Numbered from the stretch's first letter, positions 7,980 through 16,408 are shown. The stretch: 38,825 nucleotides of DNA from Fusobacteriaceae bacterium UBA2433 (GCA_002342785.1 DDQV01000040.1:1-38825), one strand, 5' to 3'. Program-made: numbers and translations. Notes: a model not told the origin generated them from the letters alone.

Positions 7980-8008
7980 ATAATACACCTTAAAAAAAGA
8001 TATGTCAA
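7980..8008 (-). promoter_or_regulatory. Sigma-70 promoter of the histidine transporter operon
   Basis: On the - strand TTGACA (8008-8003) and TATTAT (7985-7980) are spaced exactly 17 nt apart, a near-consensus promoter about 30 nt before the leader peptide start. Confidence 0.8.
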
Positions 8009-8033
8009 GAAAAAATATTTTAACATACCATAT

Positions 8034-8828
8034 TTAACCCTTAGAAACAAAATGAAAAACTTTATAAAAATAGATTGGCATAGGTTTATCTCGATAGATG
8101 ATAGGCTCAAAAACCCATTGTTTCAAAGCTTTCTCAACTTCATTTTCAAAACCGTATTTAGAGCTTGTATAAAATTTAATATCTCCAACCTTACCTTTTT
8201 TGTTTACTAAAAATTTTACTTTAACAATAGTTTCTTTTTTATATCCCATCTTGAGAGCAAGGTCTGGATATGTAGGAGGGATCTCCTTATCAATAACAAT
8301 ATGGATCCCAGATACTCTTTGATTTTTAAGAGCATATTCTCCATCTTTAATATTTACTAAATTTTTGTCTATCTCTTCTTTTTCTATAACAGCATTCTCT
8401 GTAGGTATATTTTGAACTATTTGATCTTGTTCTTCTTTTTGATCTTTATTTATTTTCATATAATCAGTATTAACAACTTCTATTTTTTCTTCAGGTTTAG
8501 TTTTTTTAGATTGAACTATTTTTGGTTTTGTAACCTCTATTTTTTTTTTAACTACTTGTTTTTTAGGTTCTTGTTTTTTTAGCACTTGTTTTTTTTGTGG
8601 TTTAGTTTTATTTTTGATTTGTTTTGATTTATTTACTATAATTTTTTTATTTTTAGTGGCAGTCTTAGTTAAGATTTTAGTATTAGTTTCGGCAGGAGTA
8701 ATGTTAAAATTAATATTAATATTATGAATTTTTTCTCCAGTTTTAAAATCATTCTTTAAAACTTTTGAAAATCCAATAAAAACTACCATATGAAATAATA
8801 TTGAAATAATAAAAAATTTAGATTTCAT
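8034..8828 (-). CDS. tonB: TonB-family energy transducer
   Basis: The 264-residue protein has one N-terminal membrane helix (about residues 4-21, FFIISILFHMVVFIGFSKVL) and a long Lys/Pro/Gln-rich periplasmic spacer (about 60-120, repeated KKQ/PKK). It ends in a TonB C-terminal domain (about 170-264, with YPDLALKMGYKKETIVKVKFLVNKKGKVGDIKF and ALKQWVFEPI). TonB couples the proton-motive force to outer-membrane receptors. Its start overlaps the end of cobQ by 11 bp, so it belongs to the riboswitch-controlled cobalamin operon and probably serves a B12 receptor. No exbB, exbD or receptor gene is in this window. Confidence 0.85.
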   Translation of the reverse strand: MKSKFFIISILFHMVVFIGFSKVLKNDFKTGEKIHNININFNITPAETNTKILTKTATKNKKIIVNKSKQIKNKTKPQKKQVLKKQEPKKQVVKKKIEVTKPKIVQSKKTKPEEKIEVVNTDYMKINKDQKEEQDQIVQNIPTENAVIEKEEIDKNLVNIKDGEYALKNQRVSGIHIVIDKEIPPTYPDLALKMGYKKETIVKVKFLVNKKGKVGDIKFYTSSKYGFENEVEKALKQWVFEPIIYRDKPMPIYFYKVFHFVSKG

Positions 8829-10326
8829 TTAAACTCTCTCCTAATATTTTATATATTTTATCTATATCTAATGAACTACGTAAAGTTTTCTCCCATTTAT
8901 CGTATTCATCTATTTTAAATTTTTTAAAATCAAAGTAATCATCTATAGCTTCTAAACCCTTAGATACTCTAATATTATTTATAAAAGTTCTAGTAAATAC
9001 TGAATTATCAAAAATTCCATGGATATAAGTAGCAAAAACATTATCTTTTAAGACACCTAAATTTGGTTTATTCTCAAATATAGATATCTCTTTTGATTCT
9101 GTAACTCCTTGATGAATTTCATAACCAGAAATCATACAATCGATACACCCTTTTAAAAGATCTAAGTTATAAGTTATTTTTTCAGTAGTTTGAAATGTTT
9201 GTTTTTCTTTTTCCATGGTAGTTACAATATCTAAAAGTCCTAACCCCTCTATAACTTTATCTTCTGATTCAATCATATAAGGATCCAAAATCTTTTTACC
9301 TAATATTTGATAACCACCACAAATTCCAATTATAATCTTACCTTTTTTACTCTGCTCAATTATAGTTTTATCTATTCCTAATTCCCTTAACTTAATAAGA
9401 TCTTGTATAGTATTTTTACTTCCAGGGATTATTATAATATCTGCTTTACAAATTTCAGATTTTGAAAGGGTAAAGTTAAGGCTGAGATCTTTATAATATG
9501 AGAGTGCATCAAAATCTGTATAATTTGACATCTTATCTAATCTAATAACTGCAATATTTAGATCATTTTTTTCTTGCTTTTGACCAAATCTATTTGTAAG
9601 AACATCTTCCTCTTCAAGATTTAAAGGAACCCAAGGAATAACTCCTAAAACTGGTATATCTATTCCTTCTTTTAAAAGACGATTAGTTAGATCTTCTATT
9701 CCAGGGATTAAAAGATCCATATCTCCCCTAAACTTATTGATGATGATCCCCTTTATTCTTTTTCTATCTTTTTCATCTAACATTAAAATAGTTCCATAAA
9801 GAGAAGCAAAAACTCCTCCTCTCTCAATATCTCCAACAAGGATTACAGGAGAATCAATTAATTCTGCCATTCCCATATTCACAAGATCCATATCTCTAAG
9901 GTTCATCTCAGCTGGGGAACCACCTCCCTCTAAAACTCCTATATCATAATTTTTTTCGATAATCTTATAGTTTTTTAAAGCTATATTTTTAAAAAATTTA
10001 GTATTTTTAAAATATTCCTTAGCATCCATATTCTTATAGGGAATACCTTCAATAATAATCTGTGAACCATTATCAGAATTTGGTTTCATCAAGATTGGAT
10101 TCATATATGCTCGGGGAGGAGTATTACATGCTTCTGCTTGTACCACTTGAGCTCTTCCCATCTCCAATCCATCTTCATCAATATATGAATTAAGTGCCAT
10201 ATTCTGTGATTTATATGGTGCAACTTTATTTCCATCTTTATAAAAAATTCTAGCTAAACCTGCTACAATAACACTTTTTCCTGTAGAAGACCCTGTTCCT
10301 TGAATCATAATTTTTTTATGTCTCAT
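8818..10326 (-). CDS. cobQ: Adenosylcobyric acid synthase (glutamine-hydrolysing)
   Basis: CobQ amidates the corrin ring side chains b, d, e and g of adenosylcobyrinate a,c-diamide. The N-terminal dethiobiotin-synthetase-like ATPase has IMIQGTGSSTGKSVIVAGLARIF, then YKSQNMALNSYID and EGGGSPAEMNLRDMDLVNMGMA. The C-terminal class I glutamine amidotransferase has IIPGSKNT and the nucleophile Cys in GICGGYQILG, with the catalytic His in YIHGIFDN. The 502-residue length is normal. I chose ATG at 10326, which follows AAGGAG; a longer TTG frame (10353) would start before that Shine-Dalgarno. It lies between the binding-protein gene and tonB in the riboswitch operon. Confidence 0.95.
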   Translation of the reverse strand: MRHKKIMIQGTGSSTGKSVIVAGLARIFYKDGNKVAPYKSQNMALNSYIDEDGLEMGRAQVVQAEACNTPPRAYMNPILMKPNSDNGSQIIIEGIPYKNMDAKEYFKNTKFFKNIALKNYKIIEKNYDIGVLEGGGSPAEMNLRDMDLVNMGMAELIDSPVILVGDIERGGVFASLYGTILMLDEKDRKRIKGIIINKFRGDMDLLIPGIEDLTNRLLKEGIDIPVLGVIPWVPLNLEEEDVLTNRFGQKQEKNDLNIAVIRLDKMSNYTDFDALSYYKDLSLNFTLSKSEICKADIIIIPGSKNTIQDLIKLRELGIDKTIIEQSKKGKIIIGICGGYQILGKKILDPYMIESEDKVIEGLGLLDIVTTMEKEKQTFQTTEKITYNLDLLKGCIDCMISGYEIHQGVTESKEISIFENKPNLGVLKDNVFATYIHGIFDNSVFTRTFINNIRVSKGLEAIDDYFDFKKFKIDEYDKWEKTLRSSLDIDKIYKILGESLNEI

Positions 10327-10397
10327 AATTTTTCTCCTTAAACGCTTCTGCAAATTTGTAGAGTAATTAATAAATTACCCATTGATAAATTTATTTT

Positions 10398-11543
10398 TTA
10401 ATAGATACCTTCCAACTTTTCAATTAATTTAGGATGAAATATTTTTACCATCTCATAGATCCCTTCTGTAAGAGCACGGGGACCAGGAAGATTAAATATA
10501 CTATCATCCTCAATAATATAATAATTTTTTTCTTTAATAGCTGTTAAAAAACTATAATTTTCTTCTCTAAGCATATTGTTGATGGTTTTTTCACTTCCAA
10601 AGATAATATTTGGATCATTTAAGATCAATTCTTCTAAGGAATACCTCCAACCTTTTTTTTCTTTAGCTATATTATTTCCTTTAGCTATCTCCATGAGTGC
10701 ATTGATAAAAGTATCTCCCCCTGGGGTAATATCAGTTTTACCACTACCTAAAACATAATAAACATTTGGAATTTCTTGATCTTTTAATATAAATTTAGTG
10801 TAGTTGATCTTATCTTTTAAAGATGCATTTAGTCCACGAGCTTCTAAGGTTCTTCCTATTAGATTTCCTAGTTCTGTTATACTTTTATAAATTTCCAATA
10901 TATTTGTAGGTGTTTGATATTTAGTTACTATAATTCCTAGACTATTTAAAGTTAACATTAATTTTTTTCTAAAGTGAGTCTCTGCAATTATCATATCTGG
11001 CCCTTTATCTAAGATTATTTCTAAATTTGGCTCAAACATAGTTCCTACAATATCAATATTTTTCACTTCCTTTGGATATACAGAAAATGAGGTTCTGCCT
11101 ATTAGATGATCTTCTCCTCCTAGAGCAAATATCTTTTCTGTGATACCAGGAGAAAGAGAGATAATTTTTTTTGGAAAATCCTTTGGAATTTTTGGTTCAA
11201 TAGATCTAATGATTGTTTTATCTTTTAGATATAATCCATTTAATTCTAAAATAAGTTTTAATGGTAGATAATCTTTTTTCTTTAATCTAAATGGTTTAGA
11301 CAGATATCTATATTCCTTGTGGGTAGTAATGATCTTATCACCTTCTAAAAAATATTTTCCAATATCTGTATTTATAATAAATTTGTCCTTTGATCTTTTT
11401 AGATCTATTCCTATTTTATTCAATGAATCTAAACTCATAAATAAAGTTCCATCTTTACTATGAGTATCTAATTTATTTATATCTATATTATTTATTCCAT
11501 AGGAATTAATAAATAATATAAGATAGATGATAATTTTAAACAT
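10398..11543 (-). CDS. BtuF-like periplasmic cobalamin/Fe-siderophore binding protein with N-terminal extra domain
   Basis: The 381-residue protein has a signal peptide (about residues 1-16). About 100 residues follow that resemble the copper-amine-oxidase-N type beta domain (LFMSLDSLNKIGIDL, KKKDYLPLKLILELNGLYL). A type III (TroA/BtuF) binding domain starts near residue 125: PKKIISLSPGITEKIFALGGEDHLIGRTSFSVYP, then VGTMFEPNLEIILDKGPDMIIAE and later LGSGKTDITPGGDTFINALMEIAKGNNIA. Placement directly behind a cobalamin riboswitch and before cobQ argues for a corrinoid ligand. No permease or ATPase of this importer is nearby. The domain fusion is unusual for BtuF. Confidence 0.8.
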   Translation of the reverse strand: MFKIIIYLILFINSYGINNIDINKLDTHSKDGTLFMSLDSLNKIGIDLKRSKDKFIINTDIGKYFLEGDKIITTHKEYRYLSKPFRLKKKDYLPLKLILELNGLYLKDKTIIRSIEPKIPKDFPKKIISLSPGITEKIFALGGEDHLIGRTSFSVYPKEVKNIDIVGTMFEPNLEIILDKGPDMIIAETHFRKKLMLTLNSLGIIVTKYQTPTNILEIYKSITELGNLIGRTLEARGLNASLKDKINYTKFILKDQEIPNVYYVLGSGKTDITPGGDTFINALMEIAKGNNIAKEKKGWRYSLEELILNDPNIIFGSEKTINNMLREENYSFLTAIKEKNYYIIEDDSIFNLPGPRALTEGIYEMVKIFHPKLIEKLEGIY

Positions 11544-11572
11544 ACCTTTAACTCCTTATGATATTTTATTTT

Positions 11573-11599
11573 AAAAAAAAAGTACCTCTTTGAGGTACT
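11573..11599 (-). terminator. Riboswitch-controlled intrinsic terminator
   Basis: An 8-bp perfect stem AGTACCTC/GAGGTACT with a 3-nt loop (11581-11599) is followed on the - strand by nine T (11581-11573). It lies between the cobalamin riboswitch and the BtuF-like gene, so it is the likely expression platform (transcription termination). Confidence 0.85.
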
Positions 11600-11647
11600 G
11601 AAAAACTTTTTTAAATAAAAAAGTTCTTTCCTTGTCCTCGCAAGAAA

Positions 11648-11812
11648 GATAAGAACACATTAGGCAGGTCTCCTGACTCAAGTTTTAATTTACTCCTACT
11701 CCTTCCCAGAAAAAATCTAGTGGACTATGTAGTTTCATAACTTTTACAGTGGCGGGACCGTATGGGGGTTTAACCCATTTCCCTTTTAATCAAATTGAAC
11801 CTATAGTGTATA
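11648..11812 (-). promoter_or_regulatory. Cobalamin riboswitch
   Basis: Read on the - strand, the region contains the ordered conserved elements of the adenosylcobalamin riboswitch: AAAAGGGAA (near 11787-11779), a GGG..CCC arm, CCCGCCACTGTAA (near 11756-11742), GGGAAGG (11707-11701), and the B12 box TGAGTCAGGAGACCTGCC (11680-11663). A terminator follows about 65 nt downstream. By analogy, cobalamin binding stops transcription of the BtuF-like, cobQ and tonB genes. The 5' boundary is approximate. Confidence 0.93.
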
Positions 11813-11888
11813 TATTTTTCTATATTCTATCATTTTTCATTTAAAATCACCACTCAATTTTTTTAATAACTAGATAAAAAAATATAAA

Positions 11889-11917
11889 TTAACAAAGAAA
11901 AATAAATAAAGTATAAT
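11889..11917 (+). promoter_or_regulatory. Sigma-70-type promoter for the HD-GYP gene
   Basis: TTAACA (11889-11894) and TATAAT (11912-11917) are spaced 17 nt apart, about 80 nt before the ATG at 11998. The rest of the 454-bp gap (11544-11997) holds the riboswitch system of the opposite strand. Confidence 0.65.
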
Positions 11918-11997
11918 TATACTAATACATTAAAAAAGTCTACGATCTCTGTAAGTTAATGGAGAAAATCATCTATTTTAAAAAAAAGGAGTGCTCT

Positions 11998-12780
11998 ATG
12001 AATTGTGAATTTAAAAATCTTATGAAAATTGTTCTATATTATATGTTATTTGGAATTTTTTGGATATTTTACTCTGCTAAATTTATCTATCTTCTAACTA
12101 AAGACCCTTCTACTTATATTGTTTTAGAACATTATAAAAGTTATCTTTATATTTTTATAACGACATTATTATTATATAAAATGATTAAAAGTAGTTATTT
12201 AAAGATAGAAGAGTCAAACAAAAAATTTCAACAAGATATAGTTCAATCATTTATCACAGCTTTAGAATTTCATGATAAATATACAAAGGGACACTCTGAT
12301 TCTGTAGCTTTTTTTAGTGTTAAAATAGGCAAGGAATTAGGTTTAAAAGGTCATAATTTAGATGATCTATATTGGGCTGCTACTATGCATGATATTGGAA
12401 AAATTATTATCCCTGTTGAAATACTAAATAAACCAGGAAAACTAACAGACAAAGAATATAAAATTATCAAAGATCATCCTAGAATTGGATATGAGATTGT
12501 TTCTAAAAATGACAGTTTAAAAAAAGTTTCTAAATATATTTTACACCATCATGAACATTGGGATGGAAATGGTTATCCAGAAGGATTAAAAGGCGATGAA
12601 ATCCCACTTTTATCTCAGATTATCTCTGTAGCAGATTCTTGGCATGCTATGACATCTAAAAGAGCATATAAAAATAAATTGACCCATGAAGAAGCAATAG
12701 AGGAACTAAAAAAAAATAAAGGGATACAATTTTCTCCTGAGATTATAAATATTTTTTTTGATGTATTGAGTTCAAATTAA
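11998..12780 (+). CDS. Membrane-anchored HD-GYP domain protein, probable c-di-GMP phosphodiesterase
   Basis: From the ATG at 11998 (AAAGGAG 7 nt upstream) the protein is 260 residues. Two hydrophobic segments lie near residues 8-27 and 40-60. An HD-GYP domain then covers about 80-255: FHDKYTKGHSDSVA, the HD pair in MHDIGKIIIP, KDHPRIGYEI, and HHHEHWDGNGYPEGLKGDEIP with the GYP signature and the metal-binding His residues, then SVADSWHAMTSKRAYK. HD-GYP enzymes hydrolyse cyclic di-GMP to pGpG or GMP. No sensory or receiver domain is visible apart from the short membrane part. A longer frame from 11959 lacks a ribosome-binding site. A c-di-GMP receptor (PelD-like) is encoded 17 kb away. Confidence 0.85.
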   Translation: MNCEFKNLMKIVLYYMLFGIFWIFYSAKFIYLLTKDPSTYIVLEHYKSYLYIFITTLLLYKMIKSSYLKIEESNKKFQQDIVQSFITALEFHDKYTKGHSDSVAFFSVKIGKELGLKGHNLDDLYWAATMHDIGKIIIPVEILNKPGKLTDKEYKIIKDHPRIGYEIVSKNDSLKKVSKYILHHHEHWDGNGYPEGLKGDEIPLLSQIISVADSWHAMTSKRAYKNKLTHEEAIEELKKNKGIQFSPEIINIFFDVLSSN

Positions 12781-12891
12781 TTTTTTTTGATGTGAAAAAT
12801 AGATCTTTTATATCTTATTAATTGCTTTCACTATTATCTTTATAACTATGATATAATATTAATTGTGAAAAGATAAAATGAGGTGGTTAAG

Positions 12892-13893
12892 TTGTTAAAA
12901 AGTTATAAATCAGGTCTTAGTTTAACTTTAATTTTACTCATTGTAGCTATATGGATATCTACAAAGTTTCAATTAAATGAGATAAATACAGCTTTGATAT
13001 TGGGGATAATTGTAGGAAATTTATTTTTAAGGGAAAAATCATATAAGTTTTATCCTGGGTTTAATTTTGCCAATAAAAAAATATTACCTATAGCTATTAC
13101 TTGTTTGGGAGTAAAAATAAATTATTTAGTTTTTTTAGATTTAGGATTAAAAATTATTATTTTTGTTTTTTTAATGGTTATTATGTTGTTAATGTCAGGA
13201 AAATATGTGGCTAAACTCATGGGTGAGAAAAAAGATCTAGGACTATTATTAGGTTCTGGAGGAGTCGCTAGTATCGCTGGAACTTCAGAACTACTAGATC
13301 AATCAGAGGAAGATTTTGCTATGGCTATCATAGCTATGAATATTATGGGATTGATATCTATGCTAATTGTTCCTAATATCTCAAGTTTTTTAGGTTTTAA
13401 TCCTACTCAATCTGCACTTTATATAGGTGGGAGTTTAAGCTCATTTATCTATATAATTCCAGCAGCTTATAGTGCTGGCTCTGAATCTTTAGGATTAGCT
13501 CTCTTGATTAAAACAGGAAAATTATTATTTTTTCCCTTAGTCTTAATTTACATTTCTAAAATGAAAAATAAAAAAACTATAGATGGGGTAAAATCCAAAA
13601 CAAGTTTACCTTTTTTTGTTAAAGGATTTATGTTTGTAGGATTTATCTTTACTATTTTACAGTATGGATTGGAAAAAATTGATCTACAGTGGTATACAGA
13701 TATAGTTAAATATTTAAAAATTATATTTGAATATACATTTAAATATCTATTTATGTTTTCACTTATTGGGATAGGTGCAAATATAAATTTAAAAATTTTA
13801 TTGACTAATGGAAAAAGATTAGTTATATTTTCCCTGATACTTATGGCTGTCCAACTAAGTTTAGGAGCATTAATAGTAGAGTTATTTTATTAG
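12892..13893 (+). CDS. yeiH: YeiH/UPF0324-family inner-membrane protein (putative sulfate exporter family)
   Basis: The protein has about ten hydrophobic helices and family features such as NTALILGIIVGN near the N-terminus, LPIAITCLGVKINY, LLLGSGGVASIAGTSELLD (conserved Gly-rich segment about residues 117-135) and FMFSLIGIGANINLK near the end. Members are called putative sulfate exporters but substrates are not established. I prefer TTG at 12892, 5 nt after AGGTGG; GTG at 12883 is inside that Shine-Dalgarno region. The length of 333 residues is normal. Confidence 0.8.
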   Translation: MLKSYKSGLSLTLILLIVAIWISTKFQLNEINTALILGIIVGNLFLREKSYKFYPGFNFANKKILPIAITCLGVKINYLVFLDLGLKIIIFVFLMVIMLLMSGKYVAKLMGEKKDLGLLLGSGGVASIAGTSELLDQSEEDFAMAIIAMNIMGLISMLIVPNISSFLGFNPTQSALYIGGSLSSFIYIIPAAYSAGSESLGLALLIKTGKLLFFPLVLIYISKMKNKKTIDGVKSKTSLPFFVKGFMFVGFIFTILQYGLEKIDLQWYTDIVKYLKIIFEYTFKYLFMFSLIGIGANINLKILLTNGKRLVIFSLILMAVQLSLGALIVELFY

Positions 13894-13984
13894 ATGAAAA
13901 TGATATTCAGACATAAACTACAATGATCCATGTTAAAATTATAAAAGATATTTAGTATTATAAAAAAGAAGGAGATTACAAATT

Positions 13985-14917
13985 ATGAGAGAGATAAAGG
14001 AAATATTAAATTTAAAAGCTGAGATCGAAGATAGAGGTACAAGATTAGATGCTTTTTTAAGTGAAAAAATAGAAGGATATACAAAGTCTTATACACAAAA
14101 ACTTATCGAAGATGATCTAGTTGAGATTATAGGTAAGAAAAAAACTCGTCCTGGAAATAAATTAAAGGGAGATGAAGAGATTAAAGTAACTCTACTAGAA
14201 GATGAAACTTTAGATATTATTCCAGAAGATATTCCTTTAGATATAGTTTATCAAGATGAACATATTGTTGTAATAAATAAAAGACCAGATATGGTAGTTC
14301 ATCCTGCAGCAGGACACCATAATGGTACCTTGGTAAATGCAATAATGTATCATATAAAAGATCTTTCTACTATAAGTGGAGTAGTAAGACCAGGTATAGT
14401 TCATAGACTAGATAAAAATACTAGTGGACTTATTATTGTGGCAAAAACAAATGAAGCTCATCTTAGATTGACAGAGATGTTTAAAGATAAAACTATAAAA
14501 AAAACATATCTTGCTATCTGTAAAGGAAATTTTAAAAATAAAGAGGATAGAATAGAAAATCAAATTGGTAGAGATAGTAAGGATAGAAAAAAGATGACCG
14601 TTGTCAGAGATAATGGTAGAACTGCTATAACTAATTACAAAGTAATAAATGAAGTTGAATACTTTAGTTTATTAGAGATCGATCTAGAAACTGGAAGGAC
14701 TCATCAAATAAGAGTGCATATGAAATATTTAAATCACTCTATCTTAGGAGATGACGTATATGGAAAACCTTCTAAAAAAGCAACTAGACAGATGCTACAT
14801 GCATATAAATTAAATTTTGAACATCCTATCACAGGGGAAAAATTAGAAATTATAGGTAACCTTCCTGAAGATTTTAAAAAAGTAATGAAAAATTTAGGAT
14901 TAGAATTTAATGGATAA
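13985..14917 (+). CDS. rluD: 23S rRNA pseudouridine synthase, RluD-like
   Basis: The 310-residue protein has an N-terminal S4 RNA-binding domain (about residues 14-75, RLDAFLSEKIEGYTKSYTQKLIEDDLVEI). The RluA-family catalytic domain follows, with IVHRLDKNTSGLIIVAKT (catalytic Asp in HRLD, about residue 143) and GRTHQIRVHMKYLNHSILGDDVYG. Members with an S4 domain usually modify 23S rRNA helix 69. It starts an rluD-rnhB pair: rnhB begins 8 bp before this gene ends. AAGGAG precedes the ATG. RluC/RluB-type specificity cannot be excluded. Confidence 0.88.
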   Translation: MREIKEILNLKAEIEDRGTRLDAFLSEKIEGYTKSYTQKLIEDDLVEIIGKKKTRPGNKLKGDEEIKVTLLEDETLDIIPEDIPLDIVYQDEHIVVINKRPDMVVHPAAGHHNGTLVNAIMYHIKDLSTISGVVRPGIVHRLDKNTSGLIIVAKTNEAHLRLTEMFKDKTIKKTYLAICKGNFKNKEDRIENQIGRDSKDRKKMTVVRDNGRTAITNYKVINEVEYFSLLEIDLETGRTHQIRVHMKYLNHSILGDDVYGKPSKKATRQMLHAYKLNFEHPITGEKLEIIGNLPEDFKKVMKNLGLEFNG

Positions 14918-15575
14918 ATTTAACTCAGATGATAAAAAGGAAGAAAAATATCTTATGGATAAAAATATAATGTTAAAATTTGATAGGGAATATGGAGATA
15001 ATATAATTGGAATAGACGAAGCTGGTCGTGGTCCCCTTGCAGGACCAGTAGTAGCTTGTGCTGTAAAAATAGTTAACTATGTAAAAGAATTTGAAATGAT
15101 AAATGATTCAAAAAAACTTACTGAGAAAAAAAGAGAATTTTTATTTGATATAATCTTAGCTAATTGTGAAGTAGGAGTAGGACTAGCAAATGAAAAAGAG
15201 GTCGATAAAATAAATATATTAAATGCAACATTTCTTGCTATGAGAAGAGCCATAGAAGATCTAGAAGCTGGAGGAACAAAATTTGATCTAGCTTTAATCG
15301 ATGGAAATCATAAGATTCGTAAATATGATAATCCTCAAGAATTTGTAATTAAAGGAGATGGAAAGAGTCTCGCTATTGCAGCTGCAAGTATTATTGCTAA
15401 GGTAAGTCGAGATAGAATTATGGTAAGATACGACGAACTCTATCCTGAATATGGATTTGCAAAACATAAGGGTTATGGAACAAAACAACATAGAGAAGCA
15501 CTTTTAAAATATGGAAAAATAAGTTGTCATAGAGATAGTTTTTTAACTAAGATCTTATCTTCTAAATTATTTTAA
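14910..15575 (+). CDS. rnhB: Ribonuclease HII
   Basis: RNase HII removes ribonucleotides and RNA primers from DNA. The catalytic motif GIDEAGRGPLAGPVVACAVK (about residues 34-53) carries the Asp-Glu pair. Further acidic residues are in ALIDGNHKI and in the ASIIAKVSRDRIM segment, followed by YPEYGFAKHKGYGTKQH. The length of 221 is normal. The start overlaps rluD by 8 bp; an internal ATG at 14955 with a GGAAG upstream is an alternative and would remove 15 non-conserved residues. A terminator follows at 15645. Confidence 0.95.
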   Translation: MDKFNSDDKKEEKYLMDKNIMLKFDREYGDNIIGIDEAGRGPLAGPVVACAVKIVNYVKEFEMINDSKKLTEKKREFLFDIILANCEVGVGLANEKEVDKINILNATFLAMRRAIEDLEAGGTKFDLALIDGNHKIRKYDNPQEFVIKGDGKSLAIAAASIIAKVSRDRIMVRYDELYPEYGFAKHKGYGTKQHREALLKYGKISCHRDSFLTKILSSKLF

Positions 15576-15644
15576 AATTAATTTCAACTTGAAAAAATTA
15601 AAATTAATCTTTTTATAGAAACAAAAATAATGTGATAGGTGTAG

Positions 15645-15686
15645 AGATTCTTAGAAAATTAAAAATTTTTAAGAATCTTTTATTTT
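15645..15686 (+). terminator. Terminator after rluD-rnhB
   Basis: AGATTCTTA (15645-15653) pairs with TAAGAATCT (15670-15678), with an inner AAAATT/AATTTT stem, then TTTTATTTT. A weaker AT-only hairpin precedes it at 15577-15608. Confidence 0.75.
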
Positions 15687-15748
15687 AAAAATAAAAAAAT
15701 ATGTAGTAATATAATAATATCAATAATTTTTAGTCTGGAGGCAAAAAT

Positions 15749-15871
15749 ATGATAATAATAATATTACAAAGTATTGCAATCATTGCATTATTGTATGTAA
15801 GTTTTATATGTATGCAGGCATTAAATAACAAAAAAAGTCAGATAGATAAGGAAGAAAATCATGAACAATAG
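15749..15871 (+). CDS. Small single-pass membrane protein, 40 aa
   Basis: An open frame of 41 codons starts at an ATG 7 nt after GGAGG and ends at TAG 15869-15871, overlapping the yraN start by 11 bp. The product has a hydrophobic helix (about residues 2-24, ILQSIAIIALLYVSFICMQA) followed by a polar, charged tail ending NHEQ. The good ribosome-binding site and translational coupling to yraN support it as a real gene. No family recognised and no function can be assigned. Confidence 0.6.
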   Translation: MIIIILQSIAIIALLYVSFICMQALNNKKSQIDKEENHEQ

Positions 15872-16220
15872 AGCTATTGGAACAAAATATGAGGAGATAG
15901 CTATGGAATATTTATTAAAAAAAGGTTATTCTCAATTAGGAAAAAATTATTATTCTCCATATGGAGAACTAGATCTCATATGTAAAGATGAAAAAAAAGA
16001 TGAATTAGTTTTTGTAGAAGTAAAGTATAGAAAAGACTTAAGATATGGAAGTGGACTTGAATCTATTACTGTTTCCAAACAAAAAAAATTAATAAAAACA
16101 GCTACAATTTATTTGAAAGAGAAAAAAATAAAGGATATCCCCTATAGATTTGATATAATATCTATATTAGGAGATAAAATAGAACATATTGAAAATGCGA
16201 TTTGGGGGGATTGTTTATGA
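15861..16220 (+). CDS. yraN: YraN/UPF0102-family endonuclease-like protein
   Basis: The 119-residue protein has the UPF0102 layout of a small Holliday-junction-resolvase-like nuclease fold: GTKYEEIAMEYLLKKGY, then GELDLICKD (Asp/Glu), then LVFVEVKYRKDLRYGSG, matching the E-x-D-x-ExK nuclease core. The biological role is unknown, though it is often near rnhB, as here. It overlaps the small membrane ORF upstream and the Zn-ribbon gene downstream (ATGA), so it lies in a tightly coupled cluster. Confidence 0.9.
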   Translation: MNNRAIGTKYEEIAMEYLLKKGYSQLGKNYYSPYGELDLICKDEKKDELVFVEVKYRKDLRYGSGLESITVSKQKKLIKTATIYLKEKKIKDIPYRFDIISILGDKIEHIENAIWGDCL

Positions 16221-16408
16221 ATTTTAGATGTTTAAAGTGTGAAGGAGAAGATTATATAGTAAAGACTACATTTATGGCAGAAAAAACACCAGGATTAAGG
16301 CTAGAATTAGGAACTTACTATTTAAAAATATGCTCAAATTGTGGATATACAGAGATGTATTCAGCTAAGATCTTAGATAAAGATGAAGAGCCTAAACCAC
16401 AATATTAG
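16217..16408 (+). CDS. Small zinc-ribbon protein
   Basis: The 63-residue protein has an N-terminal CLKC pair and a second CSNC pair about 35 residues later, forming a zinc ribbon (FRCLKCEGEDYIVKTTFMAEK, YYLKICSNCGYTEMYSAKIL). It belongs to the small putative nucleic-acid-binding Zn-ribbon family. I chose ATG at 16217, which overlaps the yraN stop (ATGA) and follows GGGGGGA; an upstream in-frame start within yraN adds five residues. It overlaps comF by 26 bp. Confidence 0.8.
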   Translation: MNFRCLKCEGEDYIVKTTFMAEKTPGLRLELGTYYLKICSNCGYTEMYSAKILDKDEEPKPQY

